Part shown: piece by piece, positions 27,891-37,592 of the stretch
Numbering within the stretch: the stretch's first letter is position 1
Layout: each line of letters opens with the position of its first letter
Source: Tissierellales bacterium
GTDB lineage: Bacteria > Bacillota > Clostridia > Tissierellales > Dethiosulfatibacteraceae
Reading direction: 5' to 3'
NCBI GenBank assembly: GCA_016938195.1
Contig: JAFGVC010000100.1
Coordinates: 1 to 64,000 of the forward strand
Length of the DNA: 64,000 nt
Notes under the pieces: model-generated
What the model saw: only the letters and a program-made list of their open reading frames with translations
Databases searched by the model: none
Told to the model about the DNA's origin: nothing
Translations under genes and position numbers: made by a program

Positions 27891-27930
27891 CTAACGACGG
27901 TCTAAAGAATGTTCACAATGGGGTGAAAAT

Positions 27931-29175
27931 TTGAGCTTGAAGAAAAAGAAGACAAATCATTACAATTTGATACTTTTATTGGTGTTTATTTCGTTTGTTA
28001 TTTATTTGATAGATAATTGGAAAACGAATCAAAATACTTATATTGTCTATCAAGACACAATCGAAAACAAATTAGAAGTAGAAGTAGCACTAGTAAAAAA
28101 AGAAAAAATAATTTTTTCTAATGCTGATGGTAGTGCGGTTTTCTTTAAAAACCATGGAGAGAAGGTAAAATCGGGCCTTTTGATTGCTCAACAATATAAT
28201 GACGACCATTCAAAGAGCCTATCTGATGAAATCAAGATGATTGATGAAATGATAGAGATTAAGCAGGGGATAAAAAATGCTAATCATTCTGTCGGAAGTG
28301 CTCATTACGATGCTATTGAGTTAGAAATCCAGCAATCCTTATTAAATAGTGATTACTCCAACGTGCTTCTATTGATTGAAAGTGTGAATTCGAGTGAATT
28401 CAATGATAAATATTATGCTTATGAAATGTATACGGTTGAAGAATTGATTAATCTTAAAAATTCTCTTAATAAAAACATTTTATCTGATAAGGTATCATAT
28501 TATAGCCCGTCAGGAGGACTTGTATCTTATCAATTTGATGGACTTGAAAACATCTACTCATTTGATCGAATTGACCAAATAAATTTAAATGACGCAAGAA
28601 AATTTGATTTAAAAACAGAAAATACTGTAGACGCAAAATTGAAATCGGAGAACCCTTTATATAAAATTGTTGATAATTTTGAATGGTATCTTGTTGGAGA
28701 TATTCCAAGTGAGCATTATGATATTTTGTCTACAAAAAAATACATCAAAATAAGATTGAACAAAATTGATAAAACAATTTATGTTGAGCCTTATAGGCTA
28801 CAAAGGTATGGAGAAAGGCTGTTAGTTGTTTTTAAAGCTGATCGATTTTTATATCAATATCTTGATGATCGATATATACATATTGATATTATTCTTGAAG
28901 AGTTTAGTGGTTTGAAAATACAACGAGATTCTATTATGAAATTAGATGGTGTTACAGGGGTTTATGTCGCAGATGCAAATAAGATTGTTAAATTTCGGCC
29001 CATTCATATTGTGGGAGAAAACGAAGCCTGTGTTGTAGTAGAGGAAGGCAATAAATTAAACGCAGGTAGCAGAGGAACTATTATCATAGGAGAAAAAAAC
29101 TATTCTACAATAATGACTTATGATAGTGTCGTATTGGATCCGGAAAACGTCTATGAGGGACAAATTTTGAGGTGA
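27931..29175 (+). CDS. HlyD-like membrane-anchored adaptor protein, function unknown
   Basis: This 414-residue protein has a lysine-rich start, one membrane segment (about 13-30) and a large extracellular part. An N-terminal half-barrel (EVALVKKEKIIFSNADGSAVFFKNHGEKVKSG-like region, about 48-80), a helical middle (about 90-165) and a C-terminal beta region (GVYVADANKIVKFRPIHIV, about 345-363) resemble the barrel-sandwich of HlyD/RND adaptors. No transporter gene is adjacent. It starts with TTG after GGGGTGA and is followed 7 bases later by yggS and then sepF, a place where HlyD-like genes recur in Clostridia. An envelope or division role is only inferred. Confidence 0.75.
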   Translation: MSLKKKKTNHYNLILLLVFISFVIYLIDNWKTNQNTYIVYQDTIENKLEVEVALVKKEKIIFSNADGSAVFFKNHGEKVKSGLLIAQQYNDDHSKSLSDEIKMIDEMIEIKQGIKNANHSVGSAHYDAIELEIQQSLLNSDYSNVLLLIESVNSSEFNDKYYAYEMYTVEELINLKNSLNKNILSDKVSYYSPSGGLVSYQFDGLENIYSFDRIDQINLNDARKFDLKTENTVDAKLKSENPLYKIVDNFEWYLVGDIPSEHYDILSTKKYIKIRLNKIDKTIYVEPYRLQRYGERLLVVFKADRFLYQYLDDRYIHIDIILEEFSGLKIQRDSIMKLDGVTGVYVADANKIVKFRPIHIVGENEACVVVEEGNKLNAGSRGTIIIGEKNYSTIMTYDSVVLDPENVYEGQILR

Positions 29176-29182
29176 TAAGCAT

Positions 29183-29869
29183 ATGTTAAGTGAAAATATA
29201 GAAAAATTATTAAAAAGTATTGAAGAAACTTGCTACGCATGTGATAGGAAGCCAAATTCAGTTATGCTAGTAGCCGTCACTAAAACAGTTGACCCGGATA
29301 GAATTAGCGAGGCTGTTTCCTATGGTTTAACAGAGCTGGGTGAAAACAAAGTACAAGAATTGACATCCAAGTATCCACTGTTGCCAAATTTTATCAAATG
29401 GCATATGATTGGTCATTTACAAAGGAATAAAGTTAAATATATTATTGATAAGGTTAAATTAATACAGTCTGTAGACAGCTTAAAGCTTGCTGAAGAAATT
29501 GATCGGCAAAGTAAAAAAAATTCACTAAAGATGGATATATTAATAGAAGTCAACATTGGAGAAGAAGAATCTAAATTTGGTATAAAGCCTGAAGAGGCGT
29601 TGGAGTTTGCCTTATCGCTACAAGCGTTTCAAAATATTAGGTTGAGAGGTTTGATGACGGTAGCTCCATTTTTTGAAGACTCTGAACGGGTAAGACCCTA
29701 TATGAAAAAAATGCAGACACTCTTTAAAGATTTACAGGGCATGGCGTTACCACAACAATCTATTGACATATTGTCGATGGGGATGTCTAATGATTATAGA
29801 ATTGCAATTGAAGAGGGCTCGACTATGATTAGAGTGGGGTCCATCATATTTGGCGAAAGGCACTATTAG
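29183..29869 (+). CDS. yggS: PLP homeostasis protein (YggS/YlmE/PROSC family)
   Basis: This 228-residue pyridoxal-phosphate-binding protein of the YggS family keeps PLP and amino-acid pools balanced; it has no proven enzymatic reaction. The PLP lysine lies in LVAVTKTVDPDRI (about 30-42); other family blocks are LGENKVQEL, WHMIGHLQRNKVKYI and the SMGMSNDYRIAIEEGSTMIRVGSIIFG C-terminal phosphate-binding region. It is the ylmE equivalent of the ylm cluster, 9 bases before sepF. Confidence 0.95.
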   Translation: MLSENIEKLLKSIEETCYACDRKPNSVMLVAVTKTVDPDRISEAVSYGLTELGENKVQELTSKYPLLPNFIKWHMIGHLQRNKVKYIIDKVKLIQSVDSLKLAEEIDRQSKKNSLKMDILIEVNIGEEESKFGIKPEEALEFALSLQAFQNIRLRGLMTVAPFFEDSERVRPYMKKMQTLFKDLQGMALPQQSIDILSMGMSNDYRIAIEEGSTMIRVGSIIFGERHY

Positions 29870-29878
29870 GAGGATTAT

Positions 29879-30319
29879 ATGTTTAAAAAGTTAAAAGATA
29901 TTATTGGATTAACTGATTTAGAAGAAGAGTATGAGGACGAGCCTGAAACGGAAGAAAAAAAGGACGATAGCAAGCGCTCAGAAAATGCAGGTTATTCAAA
30001 AAACAAAGCTTCAAAAAATAGGGAGAACGAGAAGGTCATTGACAATGCAGATTTGTTTATTTTAAGTCCAAGAAGATATGAAGATTGTGCAGGTGTAATT
30101 GATGAATTGAAGAGAAAAAAGACAATCGTACTTAATTTGGAAGAACTTGAACTAGATTTAAAGAAGCAAATTTTTGAATTTGTAAAGGGTGGTGTTTATG
30201 CCCTTGAGGCAAACATACAAAAGGTATCGGCAGATATTTTTGTAATAGCACCATATAATGTTGAAATTAGTGGAAAATTAAAGTATAATTCAGATAAAAA
30301 AAGATTCACATGGGAGTAG
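29879..30319 (+). CDS. sepF: Cell division protein SepF
   Basis: SepF (146 residues) links FtsZ filaments to the membrane and shapes the septum in Gram-positives. The N-terminal MFKKLKDIIGL could be the membrane-binding amphipathic helix; an acidic, lysine-rich variable linker (about 15-60) follows, then the SepF core domain (about 61-140) with ILSPRRYEDCAGVIDEL and the GGVYALEANIQKVSADIFVI stretch. In the absence of ftsA near ftsZ, SepF may be the chief Z-ring tether here; that is inference. Confidence 0.94.
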   Translation: MFKKLKDIIGLTDLEEEYEDEPETEEKKDDSKRSENAGYSKNKASKNRENEKVIDNADLFILSPRRYEDCAGVIDELKRKKTIVLNLEELELDLKKQIFEFVKGGVYALEANIQKVSADIFVIAPYNVEISGKLKYNSDKKRFTWE

Positions 30320-30322
30320 AAT

Positions 30323-30586
30323 ATGAGTATATTTCTTAATGCATTAGACAAGCTTATTAGTATTATTGAACTTTTGATATTCGTTCGAATTATTTTATCG
30401 TATATACCGGATTTAAGAGCTTCAAAAGTTGCAGAAATCGTATTTCAATTGACAGAACCTATATTATATCCTGTTAGGGAATTATTTGCTAAGCTTGGAT
30501 TAAATAAAGGAATGATTGACTTTTCTCCAATCGGAGCATTCTTAATATTAAATATCATCAGAAGCCTTTTGTTTAGAATTTTTTAA
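30323..30586 (+). CDS. YggT/YlmG family membrane protein
   Basis: This 87-residue membrane protein of the YggT family (YlmG) has two hydrophobic segments (about 10-28 and 66-86). The family motif around LDKLISIIELLIFVRIILSY and the LTEPILYPVRELF stretch between the segments is present. Family members are linked to division or chloroplast nucleoid organisation in some organisms, but the molecular role is not settled. It lies 3 bases after sepF. Confidence 0.92.
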   Translation: MSIFLNALDKLISIIELLIFVRIILSYIPDLRASKVAEIVFQLTEPILYPVRELFAKLGLNKGMIDFSPIGAFLILNIIRSLLFRIF

Positions 30587-31369
30587 ATGAAAGATTTAAT
30601 TCATTATATGGATCATCTTGATTCAGAAAGCCGGATTATTGCTAAAAGAATGATAGATTTGATAGAAAATGCAATAGGAGACAATCAGGTCAAAGCTTCT
30701 GATTTTTTAAGTCAGCAGGAACTGTTAATAGCACAATCTATTTTAAATTATTTCAAGTATACCAGTTATTATATAACTGGTATTTCTAAAAATGCACTTC
30801 GTCAAGCTATTATTATTTTTCCATTTGAAATGGATGCAAGCCCTATTATCCCGGATTTTTTTTCAGTCATTCACTTTGATATGACGGGAGAATCGCTTAA
30901 TCACCGTGATGTTTTAGGAAGCATTATGTCTCTAGGGATTAATAGAAGTAAAATCGGAGACATTTTTGTGTATGAAAATGAGGTTTTTGTTATTTTAAAA
31001 AGAGAAATCTTGTTATATATCACGAACAATTTAGAGAAAATAGGAAATAGAAGTGTTGAAGTTAGGGAAATAGATGTTATGCAATCGCAGACATTGGACT
31101 ATCAATATAAAAAAATCAAGGTGATTGTATCATCTCTTAGGGTAGATAGTATTACAGCTGCTCTAGCGCATATATCACGGGGAAAATCAATTCATATGAT
31201 AGAATCCGGAGATTTGAAGTTAAATGGAAAACAAAGCTACGAAAAAAACACCTTGCTTAAAGAAGGGGATATTTTTTCCATAAGAAAAATTGGCAAATTT
31301 AAATTAGTAGAAGTATCCGGAGTTACTAAAAAGAATAATTCTATTGTTGAGATATTGCAATTCATATAA
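30587..31369 (+). CDS. YlmH-type S4-domain RNA-binding protein
   Basis: This 260-residue YlmH protein has a conserved N-terminal region and a C-terminal S4 RNA-binding domain (about 185-240; ISRGKSIHMIESGDLKLNGK). YlmH of B. subtilis is reported to act on stalled 50S subunits in a rescue pathway alongside RqcH, whose gene lies at 33980-35716. The start follows the yggT stop immediately (TAAATG) without an obvious ribosome site, so translation may depend on reinitiation. In many Firmicutes divIVA follows; here mtnN does. Confidence 0.93.
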   Translation: MKDLIHYMDHLDSESRIIAKRMIDLIENAIGDNQVKASDFLSQQELLIAQSILNYFKYTSYYITGISKNALRQAIIIFPFEMDASPIIPDFFSVIHFDMTGESLNHRDVLGSIMSLGINRSKIGDIFVYENEVFVILKREILLYITNNLEKIGNRSVEVREIDVMQSQTLDYQYKKIKVIVSSLRVDSITAALAHISRGKSIHMIESGDLKLNGKQSYEKNTLLKEGDIFSIRKIGKFKLVEVSGVTKKNNSIVEILQFI

Positions 31370-31379
31370 CGGAGGGCAC

Positions 31380-32066
31380 ATGATAATTGGTATAATTGGA
31401 GCAATGGATGAAGAGATTGAATTTCTGGTTAAAGAAGTTTCGGTTATCGAAATTCATCATCATATTGCATTTGATATATTTGAGGGGGTATATCTAAATA
31501 AAAAGATCTATTTTATGAAATCGGGTATAGGGAAAGTTAATGCGGCTATCGCAACGCAGGTTCTTATTGAACAATATCACTCGGATGTTATTGTTAATAC
31601 AGGCATTGCAGGATCCTTAGACAAAGAAGTGCTTTTAGGTGACGTTGTTATATCTACTGAGACTCAACAATATGACTTTGATGTGACGGCATTCGGATAT
31701 GAGGAAGGCGTCATTCCGAGGATGGAGTCATCGGTGTTTCCTTCAAGCTATCAAATGATAGAGGTACTAAAAAAAATAAGACTAAATGAGCACACCATCC
31801 ATTTTGGGAAAATTTTATCCGGAGATCGATTTGTTGATTCAGAATCATTAAAAAAGAAGCTTCAAATTCAATTTAATGGGCTGTGTGTAGACATGGAAAG
31901 TGCTTCCGTCGGACAGGTTTGTTATCTTTTTCAGAAGCCTTATGTAGCTATTCGATGTATTTCAGATAATGCCGATGAATCCTCAAATTTGAAGTACAAA
32001 GATTTTAATCATTATGCGGCCAAGCTTAGTGCTGAATTGACACTCGAGCTTGTTAACAAAATTTAG
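31380..32066 (+). CDS. mtnN: 5'-methylthioadenosine/S-adenosylhomocysteine nucleosidase
   Basis: MtnN (228 residues) hydrolyses methylthioadenosine and S-adenosylhomocysteine to adenine and the ribosyl product, recycling SAM by-products. Family features: IGIIGAMDEEIEFL (about 2-15), NTGIAGSLD near 80-88, the SGDRFV stretch, VDMESASVGQVCYLF (about 170-184) with catalytic Glu, and CISDNADE with catalytic Asp. The ATG at 31380 follows GGAGGG; an upstream in-frame TTG would extend into ylmH. It occupies the spot where divIVA is commonly found. Confidence 0.95.
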   Translation: MIIGIIGAMDEEIEFLVKEVSVIEIHHHIAFDIFEGVYLNKKIYFMKSGIGKVNAAIATQVLIEQYHSDVIVNTGIAGSLDKEVLLGDVVISTETQQYDFDVTAFGYEEGVIPRMESSVFPSSYQMIEVLKKIRLNEHTIHFGKILSGDRFVDSESLKKKLQIQFNGLCVDMESASVGQVCYLFQKPYVAIRCISDNADESSNLKYKDFNHYAAKLSAELTLELVNKI

Positions 32067-32074
32067 GAGACGAT

Positions 32075-32530
32075 ATGCATACAATCATTATACTTATATT
32101 GTTTTTTTGTGACCAGGGTACGAAATATTTAGCTCAGAGCCAGCTTAAGGGAGCGGAAAGCATTGAAATAATAGAACGTTTTCTGTATTTAAGCTACGTG
32201 GAGAATAAAGGGGCCGCCTTTGGTATTTTACAAGGGCAGAAGATTTTTTTTGTCATTGTTACATTTATTATATTAGCGGCACTTTGGTATTATAAAAATA
32301 AGAATAATAAATTAAGAAAGGTGACATTGTTTTCTTTTGATATTATTATTGCAGGAGCTATTGGCAATCTTGCGGATAGATTGATATTAAGTTATGTAAT
32401 AGATTTTATAGATTTCAAATTCTGGGGATTATATGATTTTCCTGTTTTTAATTTTGCAGATATTATGGTAGTTACGGGAACAATATTGCTATCTTTATTG
32501 GTTTTCACAGATCAATATGAAGTGAGTTGA
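32075..32530 (+). CDS. lspA: Lipoprotein signal peptidase (signal peptidase II)
   Basis: LspA (151 residues) cleaves signal peptides from lipid-modified prolipoproteins, the step after Lgt (5778). It has four membrane segments. Conserved blocks are FFCDQGTKYLAQ near the N-terminus, the VENKGAAFGI motif (about 43-52), GNLADRL (about 95-101) and the catalytic pair region VIDFIDF ... FPVFNFADI (about 107-130). The N-terminal helix is short but intact. AGGAG lies before the ATG and rluD follows after 4 bases. Confidence 0.96.
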   Translation: MHTIIILILFFCDQGTKYLAQSQLKGAESIEIIERFLYLSYVENKGAAFGILQGQKIFFVIVTFIILAALWYYKNKNNKLRKVTLFSFDIIIAGAIGNLADRLILSYVIDFIDFKFWGLYDFPVFNFADIMVVTGTILLSLLVFTDQYEVS

Positions 32531-32534
32531 AAAA

Positions 32535-33968
<1,434 letters not shown>

Positions 33969-33970
<2 letters not shown>

Positions 33971-34000
33971 TAGTTGTTTTTATACTATTGGATTTTTTGG
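33969..34000 (+). terminator. Weak terminator between pyrR and rqcH
   Basis: AATAGT (33969-33974) can pair with ACTATT (33984-33989), followed by GGATTTTTTGG. The stem is short and the region overlaps the 3' end of the convergent rqcH gene. Confidence 0.35.
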
Positions 34001-35716
34001 GGCAATCATCAGCGAATAATTTTCAGTAAATGTGACTAAACCGGGTTTAGAGCCGGATGGTTTTTTAACGTGTGATTTTAGAGTATATATAACTTCGACC
34101 TTGTCACTATTTCTAGATTTGCTGAAATAAGCCGCATAAGAAGCCGCTTCTACAATAGTTGAATCGGGAACAGTGCGACCAAGTGAACGTACGATAACAT
34201 GTGAGCCTGCTGTGTCCTTTGCATGAAACCAAAGATCATCTTTCGTCGCGATTTTAAAAGTGATGTAATCATTTTGAAGGTTATTTTTACCAATTATAAT
34301 TTCATAACCATCCTTAGAAATGACTAAGAGGGGCTTACTAGAAGCCGACTTAGCTTTTGACTTAGGCGATTTTTTGATATATCCATTTTTGTACAATTCT
34401 TCTTTTATTTCCGTAATGACTTCTTTTTCTCCGGTGTTTTCCAAGGCAAAAAGCACATTATCTAAATAAACGATGTTTTCATTTGTGAGGTCAATCTGTG
34501 TTTTGAGATTGACTTCAGCAATTTTCAGTTTGTTGTATTTTTTAAAAGCCTTTTGTGCATTTTGAGCAGGAGTGAGTCTTTTATCTAATTTTATAAGCAC
34601 TTTACCACCTGTGCTATAATCGTCGGCTTCAACTGAAGTATCTCCCGGTTTGATTTTATAGAGGTTTGCCAATATTAATGCTCCTTCAGTTTTATACTTT
34701 TCCCTGTTTTCGGATTTTTCAAGTTCAATTTTCAGTATACCCAGTTTTTTTCTGTTTTTTTCCAGCAGCATTGACACAGTCTTTCTTAATTCGGACGATT
34801 TATTGAGATTGCTTTGATAATTAGATTTTTCACGATAGAACATATTTAATATTTCATTAATAGATTGGAAGGAAACAATTTCCATCATAGATAAATGTTC
34901 AATCCTAAAACAATGAAAATCTTTTACCTCGTTTGTTGCTGCGTTGATATAGATTGTCGGATCATAATGATGGTCTTTAGATTTTTCCATTATTTTTTCA
35001 AAAGCGATAGAGAGATTGTCATATTGTTTATGGGTTAGTTCTCCTACATAGGAAGAATCATTTATACCGCCTAAAAAGCAAATTTCTCGGCTTAATAGAG
35101 GGCTCATGCCATCGAATAGTGTGACAAAAGCCTTGTCTATTTTAATGCCTTGATTCAACTTTTGGAATAAAACACTCATTTCTTTAGAATTAAATTTTAA
35201 TGGATTAATTTTCTTATCAAAATTCGGCGTTGTGTACTTTACTCCCGGATATACTTGTCGTTTGGAGCTTATATTGTGACCTATTCTTTTGATACATTCC
35301 AAGACTATTCCGTCGGCATTAGTAATAATTATATTACTATGCTTACCCATGATTTCAATAAATATTCTTTTAGTATCTACAGTGCGCAGTTCATTTTTGG
35401 CTTCGATTTCAAGCATGATAATTCTGTCTAAATTAATTTGAGTGATTTTTTTAATTATTCCCCCTGTCAGATGTTTTCTCATAAACATGCAAAACGCGGG
35501 GGCAGATTCTGGATTTTTAAATTTGTCCTTAGCCATTAAGACTCTAGGATAAGAACTATTGGCCGATAATAGAAGCTGTTTGTTTTGTCCGTTTCCCCTT
35601 AAATTGAATATCATTTCTTCTGATTCAGGTTGATAAATTTTGTCGATTTTACAGCCAACAATCTCGGTTTTAAATTCATTTACAATACTTCTTATTACAA
35701 ATCCATCAAGGGCCAT
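33980..35716 (-). CDS. rqcH: Rqc2 homologue RqcH (NFACT family)
   Basis: RqcH (578 residues) binds 50S subunits with trapped nascent chains and recruits tRNA-Ala to add alanine tails for degradation. The NFACT-N domain covers about 1-270 with MALDGFVIRSIVNEF and the NLRGNG segment, a long coiled-coil region spans about 290-430, and the NFACT-R domain (DLWFHAKDTAGSHVIVRS, about 494-511) ends the protein. Older names are fibronectin-binding protein or FbpA-like. It is one of three minus-strand genes, convergent with pyrR; AAGGAG precedes the ATG. Confidence 0.95.
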   Translation of the reverse strand: MALDGFVIRSIVNEFKTEIVGCKIDKIYQPESEEMIFNLRGNGQNKQLLLSANSSYPRVLMAKDKFKNPESAPAFCMFMRKHLTGGIIKKITQINLDRIIMLEIEAKNELRTVDTKRIFIEIMGKHSNIIITNADGIVLECIKRIGHNISSKRQVYPGVKYTTPNFDKKINPLKFNSKEMSVLFQKLNQGIKIDKAFVTLFDGMSPLLSREICFLGGINDSSYVGELTHKQYDNLSIAFEKIMEKSKDHHYDPTIYINAATNEVKDFHCFRIEHLSMMEIVSFQSINEILNMFYREKSNYQSNLNKSSELRKTVSMLLEKNRKKLGILKIELEKSENREKYKTEGALILANLYKIKPGDTSVEADDYSTGGKVLIKLDKRLTPAQNAQKAFKKYNKLKIAEVNLKTQIDLTNENIVYLDNVLFALENTGEKEVITEIKEELYKNGYIKKSPKSKAKSASSKPLLVISKDGYEIIIGKNNLQNDYITFKIATKDDLWFHAKDTAGSHVIVRSLGRTVPDSTIVEAASYAAYFSKSRNSDKVEVIYTLKSHVKKPSGSKPGLVTFTENYSLMIAPKNPIV

Positions 35717-35729
35717 GGCATACTCCTTA

Positions 35730-35735
35730 TTATAT
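35730..35735 (-). promoter_or_regulatory. -10 element of rqcH
   Basis: On the minus strand TATAAT lies 14 bases before the rqcH ATG, just ahead of AAGGAG. A -35 at the correct distance falls in the TTGATTGAATAA repeats and is poor, so only the -10 is called. Confidence 0.4.
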
Positions 35736-35746
35736 CAGTGAATTTT

Positions 35747-35775
35747 TGATTGAATAATTGATTGAATAATTGATA
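35747..35775. repeat. 12-bp tandem repeat TTGATTGAATAA
   Basis: Two identical copies (35747-35758 and 35759-35770) are followed by the first 5 bases of a third. They fill the region between the divergent rqcH and yicC genes. Confidence 0.85.
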
Positions 35776-35798
35776 ATTATTGGTGATGATGATAAAAT
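35771..35798 (+). promoter_or_regulatory. Possible promoter of yicC
   Basis: TTGATA (35771-35776) and TAAAAT (35793-35798) are 16 bases apart, ahead of the GGGAGG site of yicC. An alternative -10 TATAAA is at 35802. The choice is uncertain. Confidence 0.4.
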
Positions 35799-35826
35799 AC
35801 TATAAACGTATTATTGGGAGGGAAAA

Positions 35827-36714
35827 ATGAACTTAATTAGTAGCATGACCGGTTTTGGTAAGGGAGAAAGTTCAAATGACAAAATCAAATTCACCGTTGA
35901 AATAAAAACAATCAATAACAGATACAATGATATTAACATAAAATCACCAAAATTCATAAGAAATTTTGAGGAAAGAGTTCGAAAATCAGTTAAAAATAAA
36001 ATCACAAGAGGTCGGATAGATATCGGACTATCTTATGAAATGCTTGAAGGCAATGAAATAGTTGTTAAGCCAAATAAGTCAGCCGCTATTTCATATCAAA
36101 ATGCTATTCAAGAATTATCTCAATTATTAAATATAAATCAGGAGGCTTCTTTACAAAATTATCTAGGATTACCGGATATTTTTGAAGTTTCTAGGTTGGA
36201 TGAGGCTGATGATTCTATATGGGATTGTCTAGAAGTTGCTGTAGAAAATGCTATTCAAGAATTAAAAGACATGAGAGAAATAGAAGGAGAAGAGCTTAGA
36301 CAAGATATTTTGAATAATATTGACAAAATAAATGATTTCATTGACCATATAGAAAAACAATCTAGCACCGTAGTAAAAGAATATCAAGAAAAATTAGAAA
36401 AAAGAATAGCTGATTTGATGACGAATAATTATTCCTTAGATGAGAATAAGCTTTACAATGAAGTTGTGTTTTTTGCTGATAGGTCAGACATAAATGAAGA
36501 AATAGTAAGATTGCGTAGTCATTTGAAGCAGTTTGAATTTTCAGTTAAAGAGGGAGGCGTAGTTGGAAGAAAACTAGATTTTATCTTACAAGAAATTAAC
36601 AGGGAGGCTAATACGATTGCTTCTAAATCTAGCAAGATTGAAATAACTCAGTCTGCTGTTGAGATAAAAAACCACTTGGAAAAAATGCGTGAACAGGTTC
36701 AAAACATTGAATAG
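35827..36714 (+). CDS. yicC: YicC-family endoribonuclease-like protein
   Basis: This 295-residue YicC/YloC protein has the N-terminal SSMTGFGKGES motif (about 5-15) and RYNDINIKSPKFIRNFE, and the C-terminal DUF1732 region with EEIVRLRSHLKQF and GRKLDFILQEINREANTI. E. coli YicC is reported as a ribonuclease acting on small RNA; the Firmicute role is less clear. It heads the widely conserved yicC-remA-gmk-rpoZ group; 9 bases separate it from remA. Confidence 0.95.
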   Translation: MNLISSMTGFGKGESSNDKIKFTVEIKTINNRYNDINIKSPKFIRNFEERVRKSVKNKITRGRIDIGLSYEMLEGNEIVVKPNKSAAISYQNAIQELSQLLNINQEASLQNYLGLPDIFEVSRLDEADDSIWDCLEVAVENAIQELKDMREIEGEELRQDILNNIDKINDFIDHIEKQSSTVVKEYQEKLEKRIADLMTNNYSLDENKLYNEVVFFADRSDINEEIVRLRSHLKQFEFSVKEGGVVGRKLDFILQEINREANTIASKSSKIEITQSAVEIKNHLEKMREQVQNIE

Positions 36715-36723
36715 GAGACTTAA

Positions 36724-36981
36724 ATGAAAATGATAAATATTGGCTTTGGCAATAACGTATCCGAGGATAGGGTGATTGCAATTGTTAGTCCGGAATCAGC
36801 ACCCATTAAAAGAATTATTAATGACGCGAGAGAAGGAAATAAATTGATTGACGCTACTTATGGCAGGAAAACCAGAGCGGTGATTATTATGGATTCTAAT
36901 CACGTTGTTTTATCGGCTATACACCCGGAAACGGTAGCTCAGAGATTTGTGGGCATTGATAATATTGAAAGAGGAGTATAA
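36724..36981 (+). CDS. remA: Extracellular matrix regulator RemA (DUF370)
   Basis: This 85-residue DUF370 protein matches RemA, a DNA-binding activator of biofilm matrix and osmoprotectant genes in B. subtilis. The conserved start [18 protein letters not shown] and the basic loop [15 protein letters not shown] (about 44-58), which contains the DNA-binding arginines, are present. No matrix operon is nearby, so its regulon here is unknown. It is encoded between yicC and gmk as in most Clostridia. Confidence 0.93.
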   Translation: MKMINIGFGNNVSEDRVIAIVSPESAPIKRIINDAREGNKLIDATYGRKTRAVIIMDSNHVVLSAIHPETVAQRFVGIDNIERGV

Positions 36982-36983
36982 GG

Positions 36984-37589
36984 ATGGATCAAGGACTGCT
37001 AATTGTTATTTCAGGCCCTTCGGGAGCAGGTAAAGGAACAATTTGTAAATCGCTTCTAGAAAAATTGCCGGACATGAAGGTTTCTGTTTCTGTCACAACA
37101 AGAAAACCTAGAAATCAAGAGCTTGAAGGCATAAATTATTTTTTTACCACGAAAGCGGCTTTTGAAGAAAAAATCAACCACGATGAATTCCTTGAATACG
37201 CACAAGTATATGGCAATTATTATGGAACTCCAAAATGGAAGGTTCTTGAATTGATTAATAATGGAAAAGATGTTATACTTGAGATTGATATTCAAGGTGC
37301 ATTAAAGGTCAAAGAAAAATATCCTGAGGGTGTTTTTATTTTCATACTGCCTCCCTCGTTGGAAGAACTCAAAAAAAGAATTACAGACAGAGGCACAGAG
37401 AGCAAAGAAGATATAATCAGAAGATTGGATTGCACCTACGAGGAGTTAAGCTTTGCCTTTAAGTATGATTATCTGGTTATGAATGATTATGTCGAAAATG
37501 CAGTTAGTAAAATCAGTGCCATTATAACAGCCGAAAAAAGCAAAGCAATTAGACAGATTGCGCTTATCAACAAAATTAGGGAGGACTAA
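36984..37589 (+). CDS. gmk: Guanylate kinase
   Basis: Gmk (201 residues) phosphorylates GMP to GDP and is required for GTP and dGTP supply and ppGpp recycling. The P-loop ISGPSGAGKGTI (about 8-19) is intact; the GMP-binding TTRKPRNQELEGINYFF stretch (about 38-54) and LEIDIQGALKVKEKYP (about 93-108) follow. The start has GAGGAG upstream and lies 2 bases behind remA. Confidence 0.97.
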   Translation: MDQGLLIVISGPSGAGKGTICKSLLEKLPDMKVSVSVTTRKPRNQELEGINYFFTTKAAFEEKINHDEFLEYAQVYGNYYGTPKWKVLELINNGKDVILEIDIQGALKVKEKYPEGVFIFILPPSLEELKKRITDRGTESKEDIIRRLDCTYEELSFAFKYDYLVMNDYVENAVSKISAIITAEKSKAIRQIALINKIRED

Positions 37590-37592
37590 TAA

